Positions 11,442 to 24,948 of a stretch of DNA of 64,000 nt are shown here, piece after piece. Each line of letters opens with the position of its first letter. The first letter of the stretch is position 1. Under the pieces are notes generated by a model, which saw only the letters and a list, made by a program, of their open reading frames with translations, had not been told where the DNA came from and made no database searches. The translations under genes and the position numbers were made by a program. Origin of the DNA: Gracilaria domingensis (taxonomy: Eukaryota > Rhodophyta > Florideophyceae > Gracilariales > Gracilariaceae); NCBI GenBank assembly GCA_022539475.1, contig VCMS01000144.1, positions 62,001 through 126,000 of the forward strand, given 5' to 3'.

Positions 11442-13283
11442 ATGAGGAGTCAGGAATCTCATTGGATGATATTTGCGACGATATCCTCGCGCCCAAGAAG
11501 TGAACCCACTGCGGGTTCCTTTGAACCTCTTACTCCTGAGGAGTTAGTGAGGGAACAACATTTAGATAAGTTCTGTACGCAAGTGCGTTCCCGCCTGAAT
11601 GGTGGACACCGCATACCGTTTGTGGTGAACGACCAAGGCTACCTGGTACGAATGGTAGAACGCCACCCACAGATCGTGGTGCCACACTAGCTACAACGTC
11701 GAGTACTACACCTTTCACACTACGTTAAGGTCGGCGCACACCCTGGGGGTCGCAAACTGTATCTCACATTGAGAAGACACTTTCATTGGCCCTCTATGGC
11801 GTTTGACTGCTATTCAATTAGACGCTCATGCGTGGAATGTGCCAAGAACGATGTCCGACTTTGGAAGTACTCAAAGGAATTGACCTTGTTCCCTGCGAGA
11901 AGCCCGTTGGAATTCGTCGCTATCGACATCTTGGGCGAGTTAATTCGCACTCCCAGAGGGAACCGGTACCTCTTGGTGATCACGGATCGCATCTCCAAAT
12001 TGGTCAGAACTGTACCCCTTAAGCGAATCTCCGCTGCGGTTATTGCGCAAGCATTCGTAACCCACTGGGTGTTCGTTTATGGGCCGCCTGTCAACGTACT
12101 CTCCGACAACGGATCTCAATTCACATCGAAGTTCTTCCAAGATGTCTGCAGAATCCTAGATGTCAGGAACTTGTTCACAACCACCTATCACCCCCAGTGT
12201 AATGGGCAGGTCGAACGGTTTAACCGTACAATGCTTAATGCACTCCGCTCCTATGTGGCAGATCACCCCAAGGAATGGGATCTTTATACTGACGCAGTAA
12301 CGTATGCGTACAACACCCAGGTGCATCGGGTAACCTCGCTCTCACATTTTGAACTGGTGCTCTCACGGCCACCGCCACCGGTTGCTATTGAAGCCCAATC
12401 TACTCTTGCGAGTTATCCGTCCCCGGCGCAGTACCGCAACGCGTGGAAAACTTGGCTTACCAAGATGGTGCCGAAAGCCCAGAAGGCGATGGATAAAGCT
12501 CAGGCTACACTCAAGCGTAACTTCGACCAACGGGTCCGCAAGCCCCTACCCGAATTGCAGGTGAACGACTTTGTGTTCCTCCGAAAGGAGTACTACAATC
12601 CTGAAAAGGAGCGTCGGCACAAACTCTCTCCCATTGCAAGCGGACCCTACCGGGTGGTATCTCTTACCCCAGACACCGTGGTGTTGGATATCGATAATGC
12701 CCACGAACGGGTATCACGCGATCGCGTCAGCAAAGCCCCAATGCCCACTCAGGCTCTCCCGCCTGTCGCGGCCACCTCTGCAGGTGATCAACCCATGGAA
12801 GTATCGCGCCCAGCGGTACTCCCTCACCCGGAACGCGGTTTATCCGAACTACCGGACACCTCGAACACTGTACCCACTGGGTCAGACCCCCTCTCTCAGG
12901 CCCAGTCTGCAGACTCACTACGAGTCAAACAGTCACCCCCCCACCCGACGTGGTATCACCACCCCAGGCGCCAACGCCTAAGGAGGGGGAGGACGCTGCT
13001 GGTACCGCTGGTAACACCGCTTTGGTTTCATCGGCGTTACCGCATTCTCCACGACTTGGAGCCACCACTGTTGGTGAGACGTCGCCACCGACCGCGAACA
13101 ACACTCCCGCTGCAGAGACGCAATCTACGCATACCGAAAACGGTCAGGCGCACGTCAGTAATGTTAGAGAACTCCCAGCACGGGAGACAACCGAGAAGAA
13201 AGGAACACTCCGTCACGGAGATCGCTCGGGAAGCCCAGCTCACAGGCGCTCACAGAACGCTCGCCCCGAGCTCGCACACCTGA
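11442..13283 (+). pseudogene. Unit B integrase and extension (retroelement fossil)
   Basis: Same content as in unit A: zinc-binding N-terminal part, D,D,E catalytic core (FVAIDILG, LSDNGSQF, GQVERFNR), a GPY-like module, and a long Pro/Arg/Ser-rich extension. Lies directly downstream of RNase H. Broken element. Confidence 0.85.
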
Positions 13284-14016
13284 AAAACAGGTCTCTGCAG
13301 ACCCTTTGGGTAGCTACGGGCAAGCCGAGGATGACGGCGAAGTGTCGCAGTAACCCCTTCTCGGGCGATGATGTAGGAAGAACCAGAACACAGGACGTGT
13401 GGAAAGTACCCCTCCCATGAGGGAACGCTAAGTATGGTACCCACTCAGGCTAACCGTCGTGAGCTCGCGCTTGCAACATTACACCCAGAAGCATGGGTGG
13501 CGCATGGAACCCGCACATGCGGAAAATATCCAATTTTTTGGAGAGCCCGCGCGCCGCCGCCGCCCAAAGGGAGCAACCCGAGGTGCCAGCGTGGTGGCCA
13601 CCGTTGCGCAAAGGCTCACCCCTGCTGGTGCCCCGTGGCACGCGCCACGCGCGCACCTCCACCGTCAACCAATAGCGTACCCCGATCTTGGGCGTTCCGC
13701 CTCCCCCCTGCAAAGGAGTGCAGCGTGCAACGTTCACCGCCGTGCGCGTTCTCCCATGGAAACGGGAATGAAAGGGGGAAGAAGGAAGCAACCGTTGCCA
13801 GGTGTGACCATTTGGGAACATCCTGGAGGGTATATGGTAATACGAACGCCCCAGGCGTTGCAAGGAACCCACTTGGGTAGAATTTGGCCTCCAAAAGGTG
13901 AGGTTAGGACCAACCCGACACGACGGGTAGAGTGCTACTGCAACCCGCTGAGGGTGAAGGTTTGAAGCCTCTTCGCCGGCAAAAACCCATCGCTGGGACA
14001 TTTACCTTGTACTCCC
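13284..14016 (+). other. GC-rich spacer between integrase and chromodomain, unit B
   Basis: About 0.7 kb with no recognisable domain on either strand. The middle (about 13540-13700) is rich in CG dinucleotides and short GCGC runs. Small open frames exist in every phase because of base composition, and none looks real. The same spacer lies at about 1836-2432 in unit A and 25016-25612 in unit C. Confidence 0.5.
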
Positions 14017-14343
14017 ATGGAGGGAAAGTCTCAGAACACCAAGGAGACCGGTACTTACTCACAGGAGTTTGTGGTGGACCGTATCGTGAGCCACACTTAT
14101 ACTCCCGAGGGGATAATACTGTACCGGGTTCGGTGGTATGGTTACGCTCCTGAAGAGGACACGCAGGAACCCATTGAACACCTACCCAGGTCTAAAGTTC
14201 TTTCCTACCACCGCAGGACACGCACGGCTCTCCTTCAAACACTTGATAACGCCCAGGTGGGCTGGGGCGCAGCTAACGTACTGCTCCGCTGGAGGATTCG
14301 TGAGAAACCCAAGCATGGGTCTCGCAGGTACAGTCTCGAGTAG
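14017..14343 (+). pseudogene. Unit B chromodomain segment
   Basis: The same chromodomain-like segment as in unit A (VVDRIVSH, RVRWYGY, EPIEHL). It identifies the family as a chromovirus lineage. Retroelement fossil. Confidence 0.75.
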
Positions 14344-14625
14344 AGAGGATTAGAAGTTATAATCACCGGTTTACGGTTTACCAACACTACCGACTTACGG
14401 TTACAATGACTCTTATGAGTGATGAAGGAAAATACTCTTACGAGTGACGAAGGAAGAAGATGAAGAAGAAGCTAGGAATCTTGGAATACGAGATGAAAAG
14501 GAAGATCGGGAAGTGATGAAGGTCCCATGGAAGAGAGAGATGAAGCAGAAGATACCACTAATTGGTTTTACTTTTCTATCTCAAGTTATACTACACTATG
14601 CCCCGTAGAAGGGGTCTGAGCACCA
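14344..14625 (+). other. Purine-rich segment, unit B
   Basis: This stretch of about 280 bases separates the chromodomain from the antisense reading region. From about 14400 to 14545 it is built of GAAGGA, GATGAAG and AAGAAG-like runs, including an imperfect direct repeat around ACTCTTATGAGTGA and ACTCTTACGAGTGA. I see no gene in it. It could act as a transcription boundary between convergent sense and antisense transcripts, which is inference. Confidence 0.4.
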
Positions 14626-16494
14626 TTAGCCACCCGTGGCGGGTTCGGCACCACCCATATTTCCCTGCTGGGAAGGAGCGCTGTTCGCGTACAACGCCGC
14701 CATTTGGTGAGGGTCCGTCATCCCAGGGGGAATAGTCGCTCCTAAGCCCACGAGGGCGTTCTTAAGGGCCTGCACCTGAGGAGGTAGCTGCACACCCTGT
14801 GAAGGTATGGCAATCTGCCACCCCATCGGGGCTGCCTGCCCACCACTTGGTCCCGCAGGAGCATCCTCGCCTACACCAGGCACTACCACCATTGGTTGGG
14901 CCGCACTCGCTGGAGTTATGTCCTCAACGTCCAACGCTGGATCGTCCCGCCACATCGGGCACATAATCATCCGTGGATACAAACCCAGTGGGGTGTCCAG
15001 GCGGAATTGGTCGCTGTGTTCGCGAAAGCACCTCCGCATAGTGTCGGGTGATCATGTTACCCTCCCGTGGGTTGTAGTACACGAAGTTACCCGCTGTGGG
15101 ATGCTGCCTACCAGGCGAATGGTCGTACTTGCGCACGTTACCCTGTCGCTCGGGTTGATTCTCCACCGGCACCTGGTTCCAATTGATCAACTCGACCGTT
15201 CCCAAGAGGGACCTAAGCTCATCCGCGTTGTTTTGTGGCCCCAGGGTATCGACAAGTCCAAGCCACGCATGGCCATGATCAACCTCGGAGGTAAATACCA
15301 CAAACGGTGATGATCATAGACCTCCCAGAGGAAGTGCGCAGCTACGCGCGCCGCCCATTCGGCGAGAACGAATGACCAATACCCAGACTGCGGGTTCGCA
15401 ATCTATTTGGACCCGATGTGATGGATACAGGGTGGAAGCTCGGCATAGAACCCACGGGGTACCTCAACCAGACTCCACCACGGAGGCAACGGAACATACC
15501 GGCCAGACTTGGCGTTGTTGCGAATACGCTCAATCTCCACGTTGGAGTATGGAACCAGAAACCCATGGCGGGTGCGTGCTTTGCGCTCAAACTTGACCCG
15601 CGGGTCGAACCGCTGCTGGGTGTCGTATCGGCTGATGTACTGGAACTCCGCTCAGAGGATAAGTCTCTCCCAACAGAGCATATACGGCTCCCAACGGGCG
15701 ATTCCTCTAAAGGACTGTTCGGGGAACTCCGCCAACGCATCTCCGTATGAGATCTCACCGTATGTTCAGTAGAACGCCGGGTCAAACCCATAAGACGCGG
15801 GTATCAAATGCTCGTTGCGAGTTCGCTCCGCGCCTTGGTAGGCCAACTTCGCCAAGCCCGCTCGGGCGCTGTCCAGGGATTCACCGCGAGATCGGTATAG
15901 AAGATACGGCGGTATCGCAATGCGCCCACACCAGTTCTGGCATCGGACGAGTTCCACTGGAATCCCACTAGGGAGCTTGCCGTTCTCCACGTAGGAGTTG
16001 ATGAGTGCATCATTCTTCACCGCATCGGGGTGGAACCACGGAGCCCGTGAGTAGATCAAACTATCCGTTTTCGGATCGCGCACTTGCAAAGACTCCTTTG
16101 AGATCCACCCCTCGGGGGTCGCTGTCAGGAGCATCGCTTGCTGCGAATTCCACGCCACAGCGGCAGGAGATGGACCCTGTGTCGGGTGTGCGTGCACCGG
16201 AGCGTTCCCCTGAGGGAGCGGGGCCGAAAGGAACCCACCTACGTACTGCGAGTGTTGCTGTTGCCCAGCGGGGGCGAGCGCGTTGTTTTGCTGTCCGGTA
16301 CCGGAGGAAGAAGGAGCTCCCCCGATGGGGTTGGTTGGAAACGGGTTCATCCCAGACGCGGAGGGAGAGACAACGACGGCTGATGTGTGAGACCTAGGAG
16401 GTGTAGTCTCTATGTGAGTTGATATCACCTCGATGGTGCGCTTTATGCGTGGAACCGGGATTTCGGTGATGTCCATCGCGGGATGCCCGCCCAT
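14626..16494 (-). pseudogene. Unit B antisense reading region (unknown function)
   Basis: A minus-strand reading region of about 1.9 kb lies between the chromodomain and the LTR. Its upstream part is Ser/Pro/Gln/Asn-rich and probably disordered. Its middle has a conserved-looking ordered stretch (PWFHPDAVKNDALINSY, then RCQNWCGRIAIPPYLLY), and its tail is Gly/Pro/Gln-rich (GVQLPPQVQALKNALVGLG). No family recognised. Additional antisense reading frames in the 3' part of the internal region are known in some plant Ty3/gypsy lineages. Broken into about three pieces. Confidence 0.55.
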
Positions 16495-16558
16495 TTAAGA
16501 CCTTTCCGTCTCGGCCTCGCGGCGTCACGACGGCGACTCCGGACTAAGGAGGGGGATA

Positions 16559-18139
16559 TGTGGAGCAAACCCGATTCTGAAGGTGTTTGACGAAGAAGCT
16601 CTTCATACGCATGTGTAGGAATGGGTGTGTTCACACATGTCTTGTTATGATTGTCGGATATTTTACTGGCCGCTGCCGCGGGTTGTCACGTGCACCACGT
16701 GTATGGAACTGCTTAGGTGTGCCCTACATTATTTAATTTAGTTTAACTAATTTATCGGTTACGATATAAGAGGTGACCTCCCGGTGACCTCGAACCAAAT
16801 TTAAAGCTCGAGAATTACAAAACTGAAAATTTTGCGCTTTTCTTGCAAACTTAACAGGGTGAGACTTTAAATTTCTTTTACTCCGCAGTTTAAATTTATT
16901 ACTGTATACAAACAAAACAGTCTCATAGACATATTCTAGCTTCATTTGAAGTTTAAACCGGAATAGAGTTCCACTTCCATGTTCAAACGAAGTTGACATT
17001 AGTTATCAAACCCAACATAACACACATCATGATATGATGCATGATGTGTTAATGAAGACAATAATGTCATCAAGCGGTACTGTAATTCAGATATTTGAGA
17101 TAATGTGTCCCCAACGAAAGGGAGGTGTGCGCCGTTACGCTACAAGAGAAATTCTTACTGTGGAGCAAACCCGATTCTGGGGGTCTTTGACGAAGAAGCT
17201 CTTCATACATGAGCGATGCGCCCGTGCACGTGGCACTTGACATTATGAGGTGCATCCCCTATGGGAGTCTTCAACCGTTGGTTAATTTAATCTTAATTAG
17301 CACCCGTAGGGGCGTGGATGTGCCAAGGGCCCTGGTCCGGCGTGGACACGTGGAGGTGGATGGCTAGTGCACAAGTGGAGCAATTTGGGGAATATTTTAG
17401 TTTGTCTTTATTTTCTGCACCCTGACAGTGGGGTTGCATACGTGTACCACCCGTACGGGTGAGCACTATTGTGATCGGTCACCCGGCCCTGCACCTGGGG
17501 TACTTAGAGGTGCAGGGGCGGCTGAACACCACCTGATGGTAAAGCAACCAAGCCTCTCCTTCGAGAACTGCCACTCGGATCAGAGGGCACTTGAGACTCA
17601 TCTTGAGTGTAGGCTCTAGGCGCTACTGCCCTTGCCGGTGTACTACTCCCTCCGGAGGGTCACCTCAAGAGGTATAAGTACGCGTACTTCCCTTGGGACG
17701 CCTAAGAAATCTGTATATACCGTGTGGTATTGACGTTCACTATTTCTGTTAATTCCTGATTGCAGGACAGATCTCCGCCCCAGTATTGGGTTATTTCTTG
17801 CTCTTTCTCCCCGACGTCGGGCCTGTTGCCTGCGTGTGCACGGCCCGCGTCTCTTCTTTGGACGTATCTCTTTTCCCTTGTTTCTTGGGCTACGCCTCCT
17901 CCCGGAGCGTCTGGCTCACCCCTTTTTGGGTATTTCTCGCTTCCACACCGTTCTTTGCTGGTGATCCTCCTGGTTGTGGACTTTCTGCATTCACCTCTGT
18001 AGGTTATTCTCAGTACACTACTGGTCTTACAGCCAGGTCTCCGGTGTCAACAGAGGCTCGTCCACGGAGTTACCATCCCCTAGGGAGCAGGACTTCGGAC
18101 ATCCTGTGCGTGTTTCACCCGTCCTGGGTTTGCACCACA
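16559..18139 (+). repeat. LTR 2 of the chromovirus array (1581 bases)
   Basis: Same termini (TGTGG, CCACA), same internal 50-base repeat at +600 and the same length as LTR 1. By eye I find no difference from LTR 1. It serves as both the 3' LTR of unit B and the 5' LTR of unit C. Confidence 0.88.
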
Positions 18140-18324
18140 AGTGGTCTCCCGACCTAGAAGTCGAATCTCGGGAAGATCACCTTTTCAGGTTGGTTCAAAA
18201 GTGAAAGTACCCACCGTGGTGGTTAGAAGGACCCTTATCGGGTAGATCTGACCGCTACTCCGCATTCCGGAAGTGTTTGGTTGTTTTTGGTAACCTCCCG
18301 GTACGTGGGACGCATATCTGCAGA

Positions 18325-21300
18325 ATGCCTCCTCCGTCACGTGGAAACTCTCGCAACAGGTCAGTTCAAGGGAGTGGAGCAGCACCTCCTGCTGTCCCGC
18401 GCTCCCGTAGGTCTGTTCCCGAGACGGGAGATATCGATCGCGATCCGAATGGTCGGATTGCACCCTCAGCCGTTTCCGTACCGCAGGAGCTTTCTAGAGT
18501 ACCGATACCGGTCATGGAACCTTCTCCTGTGGAGCCTACACCGGTTATGGATACGCCCTCACAGGCAGCCCGCCCCGAAGCGCTGGACTCGGGTGAGTAC
18601 ACCTTATTAGATTCACGATTGAGTGTCATCAACATCTCCCTCGTGGATCTTCTTAAACTACAAACCGAACTTCGGCGTCGTCTCGACGATGCCCCTGTTA
18701 GGGATTAATCGGGAGCCATTCGACTCCTGCGTAAGGATGTGAACTCCATTTTGGAGTGTCTTGGAGAACCCGCTGTGTTCGCAGCGGAGTATGCTGCTTT
18801 TATTGAAAAAGCTCGGGTGAGCGCCACTCGCTTACAGAGTCGTTTGGAAAATCTAGAGGATACTATCCTTATGGATGAGGCTGCGGCCAAAGATGACCCA
18901 ATCGCCTCAGAAGGCTCTGCTCACCGCTCAATGAAGCGCAAATCCCGGAAGTCTAAAAGGGAGGTTCACGCATATTCGGACTCGTCAGATTCTGACTCCT
19001 CCACCCAATCGTCGGGTAACTCGTCATCCTCTTCATCCTCGTCGGATAGTGAAGGTAGCCACCGACGTCGGTCTCGAGCAACGCGCTCTAAAGCGACCTT
19101 TGTCACCCAGGGGGCTATCCGCTCCCGTGCTAAGGGGAAGAGACACAAGGGACTCAGGGAGTTAAAACCATCGAATCCGTTGTACCGGAAACTGCTTTCA
19201 TACCGTTATTATCGGTTACAGAACGCGTCAGGCGAACGCAATGCACATGGCACGGGGCGAGTGAAAGATTACATCCGCCGAATGCAGATTACTCTACAGA
19301 AGAAAGAGTTCAGTGGTGACGACCCAATTATGGTGTTGGATTTCCTTGCACGCTTCGTTCAGGAAGCGGACATACTCTGTTGAGTGAAGCACAGGCGTAC
19401 GTGGCCCTCCCATATTTCCTCAAGGGGATGGCAGAAGACCAATTTCACTTCGTGCGTGGATCGGCAAGAGCCTCTGAAGGCGGTGTCACGTGTTGACCCG
19501 AAGCCGTTCATTACCTATTGAGGTCGTATGCCAGTGGCAATGCGATCCCAGACGCTATTCTGGCCCTACGGGCGACAAAGCAGAATTCGGGGGAAACAGA
19601 AACGAGTTATCCAACGCGCCTGAACAAAGCGCTTCACCGTTGCGGTAATGTTTATTCCTCAGCTCAGAGGTGCACAATGTTTGTGGAAGGATTGGAGCCC
19701 GCCATCCGGGCACTAGTATCCCGTTATCGGGAGCAGAACAGGAAGATCTCCTACTTGGAACTGGTTCACTACGCCCAGACTGATGGAGATACTTTCCGAG
19801 CGAGACGGAAGCCAACACACAGGCCCACGAAGGCCCTCCTGGCTGAAGGATCTGATTCATCTCTCTCCCTGTTACAGGATAACCGCCCACCTGTGGATTA
19901 TGATCAGGTCCAGTTTGCGGCAAATCCTAATTCCATAGGAACTTCGGGGCTACCTTCAACCACTACAGGGGAAACCATGGAGACGGACCCTGTGGGGTAC
20001 ATGGGGAACTCTAAGGTTCCTGCGCCATCACTGGCATATGCCACCAATCACACTCGGTATGCACGCCCAGGCTGGCGGGATACTCGACCTCAACGACCGG
20101 CGGCGTCACGTTCGCTGGACAGATCGGTGTCGCTGATATGTCACGTGTGTTATCAACACGGGCATATTTCACCTCAGTGCTCGTTTCCCTTGAAAGGGAT
20201 GCCGAAAGTAATCGTACAGTACGAGTCTTTGACCCCGGAAGAACGGGAACGTGTGCCCTCTGCCTCATATGAGGATGCCAAAGCCAAGTATGGACGGCAA
20301 CAGCAGCCTCAACCTGCAGCAGGCGCACACCCCAATCATGGGTTAAAGGACCCGACATTGGCGAAGGGGGTTCCTGTGGAGCCCCGAGGTGAGAATGAAC
20401 CGCAACCGGCGGTCGAGCCTGCCCCGAAAAACTAGATTTGGGAGTCTCCCCTACGGGAGGGGCGTCTTCTGAGTCGAAGCAGAGGACTTCTGAGGCGTCA
20501 CCGCTTCGCTCCCCGGCAATTCGAATCCTATCCAGGAGAGTTGCTGATACAGATGCTGACTCGAAACTCCTTGGAGTGTTGCATCGACCGTGGACTCGCT
20601 CCCGCAATTTGCGAAACCCGGACCGGGTCATGATAATGGCTAAGCGGAATTACAAAGTATACGCCGACTTAGGCTTATCAAACCAGTACATGGTACGTCA
20701 ATTATCCGTCTTGGATACAGAGGCTGCGCCCAATCTGATTCACACCGCGTTGATACCGCCCGCACTTCGGGAACACATTCGCTACGGTCCAAACTTGGAT
20801 ATCGCCGACGCGAATAACCGCCCGATACGCACCGTGGGCCACCTATCCCTCGTGGTGAGACTTGGCACTTACTTGGTGCAGTTGGATTTCGTTGTCTGCA
20901 AGGCACTTGCAGCACCCGTTATTCTGGGTTGTGACTTTTGTGATCGCTTCGTGGAAGCTATACGCCCCAGGGCCCGAACCGTAGAAATGGTTGATGGCTC
21001 GTAGGTTCCGATAGTGCAGAAGACATTGCAGAACGCTTCGCCTAAGCATGTCCCCTTGCCTGTCGCTCAAGAAGGGCCGACACCGAAACCGGTCTCAACG
21101 AAACTCAGAATCGCTCAATCCGTTCGGATACCATCGGAATCCCAAGTATGGGTACCCGTCTCTTCTAAACAGGTAGGGTTGCACATTGTGCAACCCCTGT
21201 CTACCCTCTTTGCCGAGAAAAAACTAGCGGTTGCTAACGGAATCGTTACTATCAATCCAGATGAACCCTTTAAGGTGCTAATCGCCAACTTTGGGCATTC

Positions 21301-24300
21301 TGACCAATGGGTGGTGAAGAACCAAATTATCGGGTCCGTCTTACCTCACCCTACCGCCATTGTGCCAACGAAGATACCTGTATCGGAGGTGCTTGGCTTG
21401 ACTGACACTAAGGAGGGGGAGGACGCCGCTGATGTTCCTCATTTGTCGAAGAGAGGCGACTCCACGAACCCTGATAATTTAGCGGGTGTTACTAATCCGA
21501 TCCCGTCAGAGGTGAAGGCCACACCACCTGGCCCTGAATTGACGGATCCTGTTAAGGAGTTGGAAAACCTGGACTTCTCCCATGTCCCAGAATCTCATCG
21601 AGAAAAATTGCGCGACATGTTGCGTGAATTCACTCCCATGTGGGATGGCTCCTTAGGGACCATCGGGATCACGGAACATCGAATCGATCTACTACCGAAC
21701 ACTCGGCCGATTGCAGAACACCCTTATAGGGCTGGGCCGAAAGCTCGTGAGGAGGAACAATCTCAAGTCAAGAAAATGCTGCGCGCAGGAGTCATTGAGC
21801 CCGCTCAGTCGTCATGGGCGTCACCTGTAGTGCTTGTACCTAAACCCGACGGGTCATGGAGGTTCTGCATCGACTACCGTTGATTGAACACCGTCACGGT
21901 GAAGGACGTTTATCCGATTCCACGAATGGATGAATACATTGACTCACTTGGGAGTGCAAAGGTCTTTACGACCCTCGATGCCAACTGGGGGTACTGGCAA
22001 GTCCCCATTAGGGAGGAAGATCGTGATAAAACCGCCTTCGTATGCCATCAGGGGCTATACCGCTTCAAGCGAATGCCCTTTGGGCTAACTAATGCCCCCG
22101 CCACATTTCAACGGGCGATAGACATCCTGTTGTCACCCTTCAAGTGGCGCACCTGTTTGGTATATTTGGACGATATCATAATCTTCTCCAATAATATGGA
22201 AGAGCATCTCTCCCATGTCCGGGATGTCATGCGGGTATTGCGTGACGCCGGGATCACGTTGAAACTCAAGAAGTGCGAGTTTTTCACCGATTCGGTCAAG
22301 TACTTGGGCCACATAATTCGCCCAGGCTAACTCTCGATCGACGAGGTGCGCGTCAAGTCCTTGAAGGAAGCTAAACACCCTACAACTCAAACGGAGTTAC
22401 GCTCCTTCTTAGGATTGTGCAATGTGTACAGGAGATTTGTTCCGAACTTTGCGGAAATCGCCACGCCGCTCAACAAACTCCTAACGAAAGGACAACCCGT
22501 GCAACTGGAACCTTTCGGTGACAAGGAAGCGTCAGCGTTTACGCAGCTGATTGACGCCGTAACGTCTCCGCCTATCTTGGCTCTCCCCACTGCTGGGCTA
22601 CCGTACGAGCTAGACACTGATGCCAGTGCAAACCAAGTGGGGTGTGCCTTGTTTCAGACGGATACCGAAGGTGTCCGTCACCCAATTGGGTACTGGTCTC
22701 GCTCGCTCAATGTTCACGAGCGGAACTATTCTGTCTCTGAAAAAGAGTGCCTCGCCGTAGTATGGGCATTGTCTACCCTACGCTTCTACTTAATGGGCAC
22801 CCATTTTGTGGTACATACGGACCACTCCTGCCTACGGTGGCTCATGGAAATTTCTGAGCCCTCAGCGCGCCTCATGAGGTGGAGACTCCGACTGTCGGAA
22901 TTTGATTTCGACGTACGCTACAAGAAAGGAAAGCTCAACACCTAAGCGGATGCACTCTCCCGTCTGGGAACTGCTGCCGAAGCAGAACCCTCCGATGATT
23001 TGAATATACCCTGCTTCTTAGCAGAACTCGCAGATGAGGAGTCAGGAATCTCATTGGATGATATTTGCGACGATATCCTCGCCGCCCAAGGAAGTGAACC
23101 CACTGCGGGTTCCTTTGAACCTCTTACTCCTGAGGAGTTAGTGAGGGAACAACATTTAGATAAGTTCTGTACGCAAGTGCGTTCCCGCCTGAATGGTGGA
23201 CACCGCATACCGTTTGTGGTGAACGACCAAGGCTACCTGGTACGAATGGTAGAACGCCACCCACAGATCGTGGTGCCACACTAGCTACAACGTCGAGTAC
23301 TACACCTTTCACACTACGTTAAGGTCGGCGCACACCCTGGGGGTCGCAAACTGTATCTCACATTGAGAAGACACTTTCATTGGCCCTCTATGGCGTTTGA
23401 CTGCTATTCAATTAGACGCTCATGCGTGGAATGTGCCAAGAACGATGTCCGACTTTGGAAGTACTCAAAGGAATTGACCTTGTTCCCTGCGAGAAGCCCG
23501 TTGGAATTCGTCGCTATCGACATCTTGGGCGAGTTAATTCGCACTCCCAGAGGGAACCGGTACCTCTTGGTGATCACGGATCGCATCTCCAAATTGGTCA
23601 GAACTGTACCCCTTAAGCGAATCTCCGCTGCGGTTATTGCGCAAGCATTCGTAACCCACTGGGTGTTCGTTTATGGGCCGCCTGTCAACGTACTCTCCGA
23701 CAACGGATCTCAATTCACATCGAAGTTCTTCCAAGATGTCTGCAGAATCCTAGATGTCAGGAACTTGTTCACAACCACCTATCACCCCCAGTGTAATGGG
23801 CAGGTCGAACGGTTTAACCGTACAATGCTTAATGCACTCCGCTCCTATGTGGCAGATCACCCCAAGGAATGGGATCTTTATACTGACGCAGTAACGTATG
23901 CGTACAACACCCAGGTGCATCGGGTAACCTCGCTCTCACATTTTGAACTGGTGCTCTCACGGCCACCGCCACCGGTTGCTATTGAAGCCCAATCTACTCT
24001 TGCGAGTTATCCGTCCCCGGCGCAGTACCGCAACGCGTGGAAAACTTGGCTTACCAAGATGGTGCCGAAAGCCCAGAAGGCGATGGATAAAGCTCAGGCT
24101 ACACTCAAGCGTAACTTCGACCAACGGGTCCGCAAGCCCCTACCCGAATTGCAGGTGAACGACTTTGTGTTCCTCCGAAAGGAGTACTACAATCCTGAAA
24201 AGGAGCGTCGGCACAAACTCTCTCCCATTGCAAGCGGACCCTACCGGGTGGTATCTCTTACCCCAGACACCGTGGTGTTGGATATCGATAATGCCCACGA

Positions 24301-24948
24301 ACGGGTATCACGCGATCGCGTCAGCAAAGCCCCAATGCCCACTCAGGCTCTCCCGCCTGTCGCGGCCACCTCTGCAGGTGATCAACCCATGGAAGTATCG
24401 CGCCCAGCGGTACTCCCTCACCCGGAACGCGGTTTATCCGAACTACCGGACACCTCGAACACTGTACCCACTGGGTCAGACCCCCTCTCTCAGGCCCAGT
24501 CTGCAGACTCACTACGAGTCAAACAGTCACCCCCCCACCCGACGTGGTATCACCACCCCAGGCGCCAACGCCTAAGGAGGGGGAGGACGCTGCTGGTACC
24601 GCTGGTAACACCGCTTTGGTTTCATCGGCGTTACCGCATTCTCCACGACTTGGAGCCACCACTGTTGGTGAGACGTCGCCACCGACCGCGAACAACACTC
24701 CCGCTGCAGAGACGCAATCTACGCATACCGAAAACGGTCAGGCGCACGTCAGTAATGTTAGAGAACTCCCAGCACGGGAGACAACCGAGAAGAAAGGAAA
24801 CACTCCGTCACGGAGATCGCTCGGGAAGCCCAGCTCACAGGCGCTCACAGAACGCTCGCCCCGAGCTCGCACACCTGAAAAACAGGTCTCTGCAGACCCT
24901 TTGGGTAGCTACGGGCAAGCCGAGGATGACGGCGAAGTGTCGCAGTAA
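18325..24948 (+). pseudogene. Unit C gag-pol region (gag, protease, RT, RNase H, integrase)
   Basis: Gag with the CX2CX4HX4C knuckle lies at about 18325-20435, protease at about 20438-21004, reverse transcriptase and RNase H at about 21014-22945, and integrase at about 23000-24900. Motifs are those listed for unit B. Retroelement fossil sharing unit B's state. Confidence 0.85.

Larger units (their letters stand above)
6550..16558 (+). mobile_element. Unit B internal region, complete (10.0 kb)
   Basis: This is the full internal region between LTR 1 and LTR 2. A primer-binding-like site lies at its start. Gag, protease, reverse transcriptase/RNase H and integrase follow on plus, then a chromodomain, an antisense reading region and a polypurine tract. 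Broken, with about ten breaks on the sense strand. At 10 kb it is long for a Ty3/gypsy internal region; the extra length is the spacer around the chromodomain and the antisense region. Confidence 0.88.
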
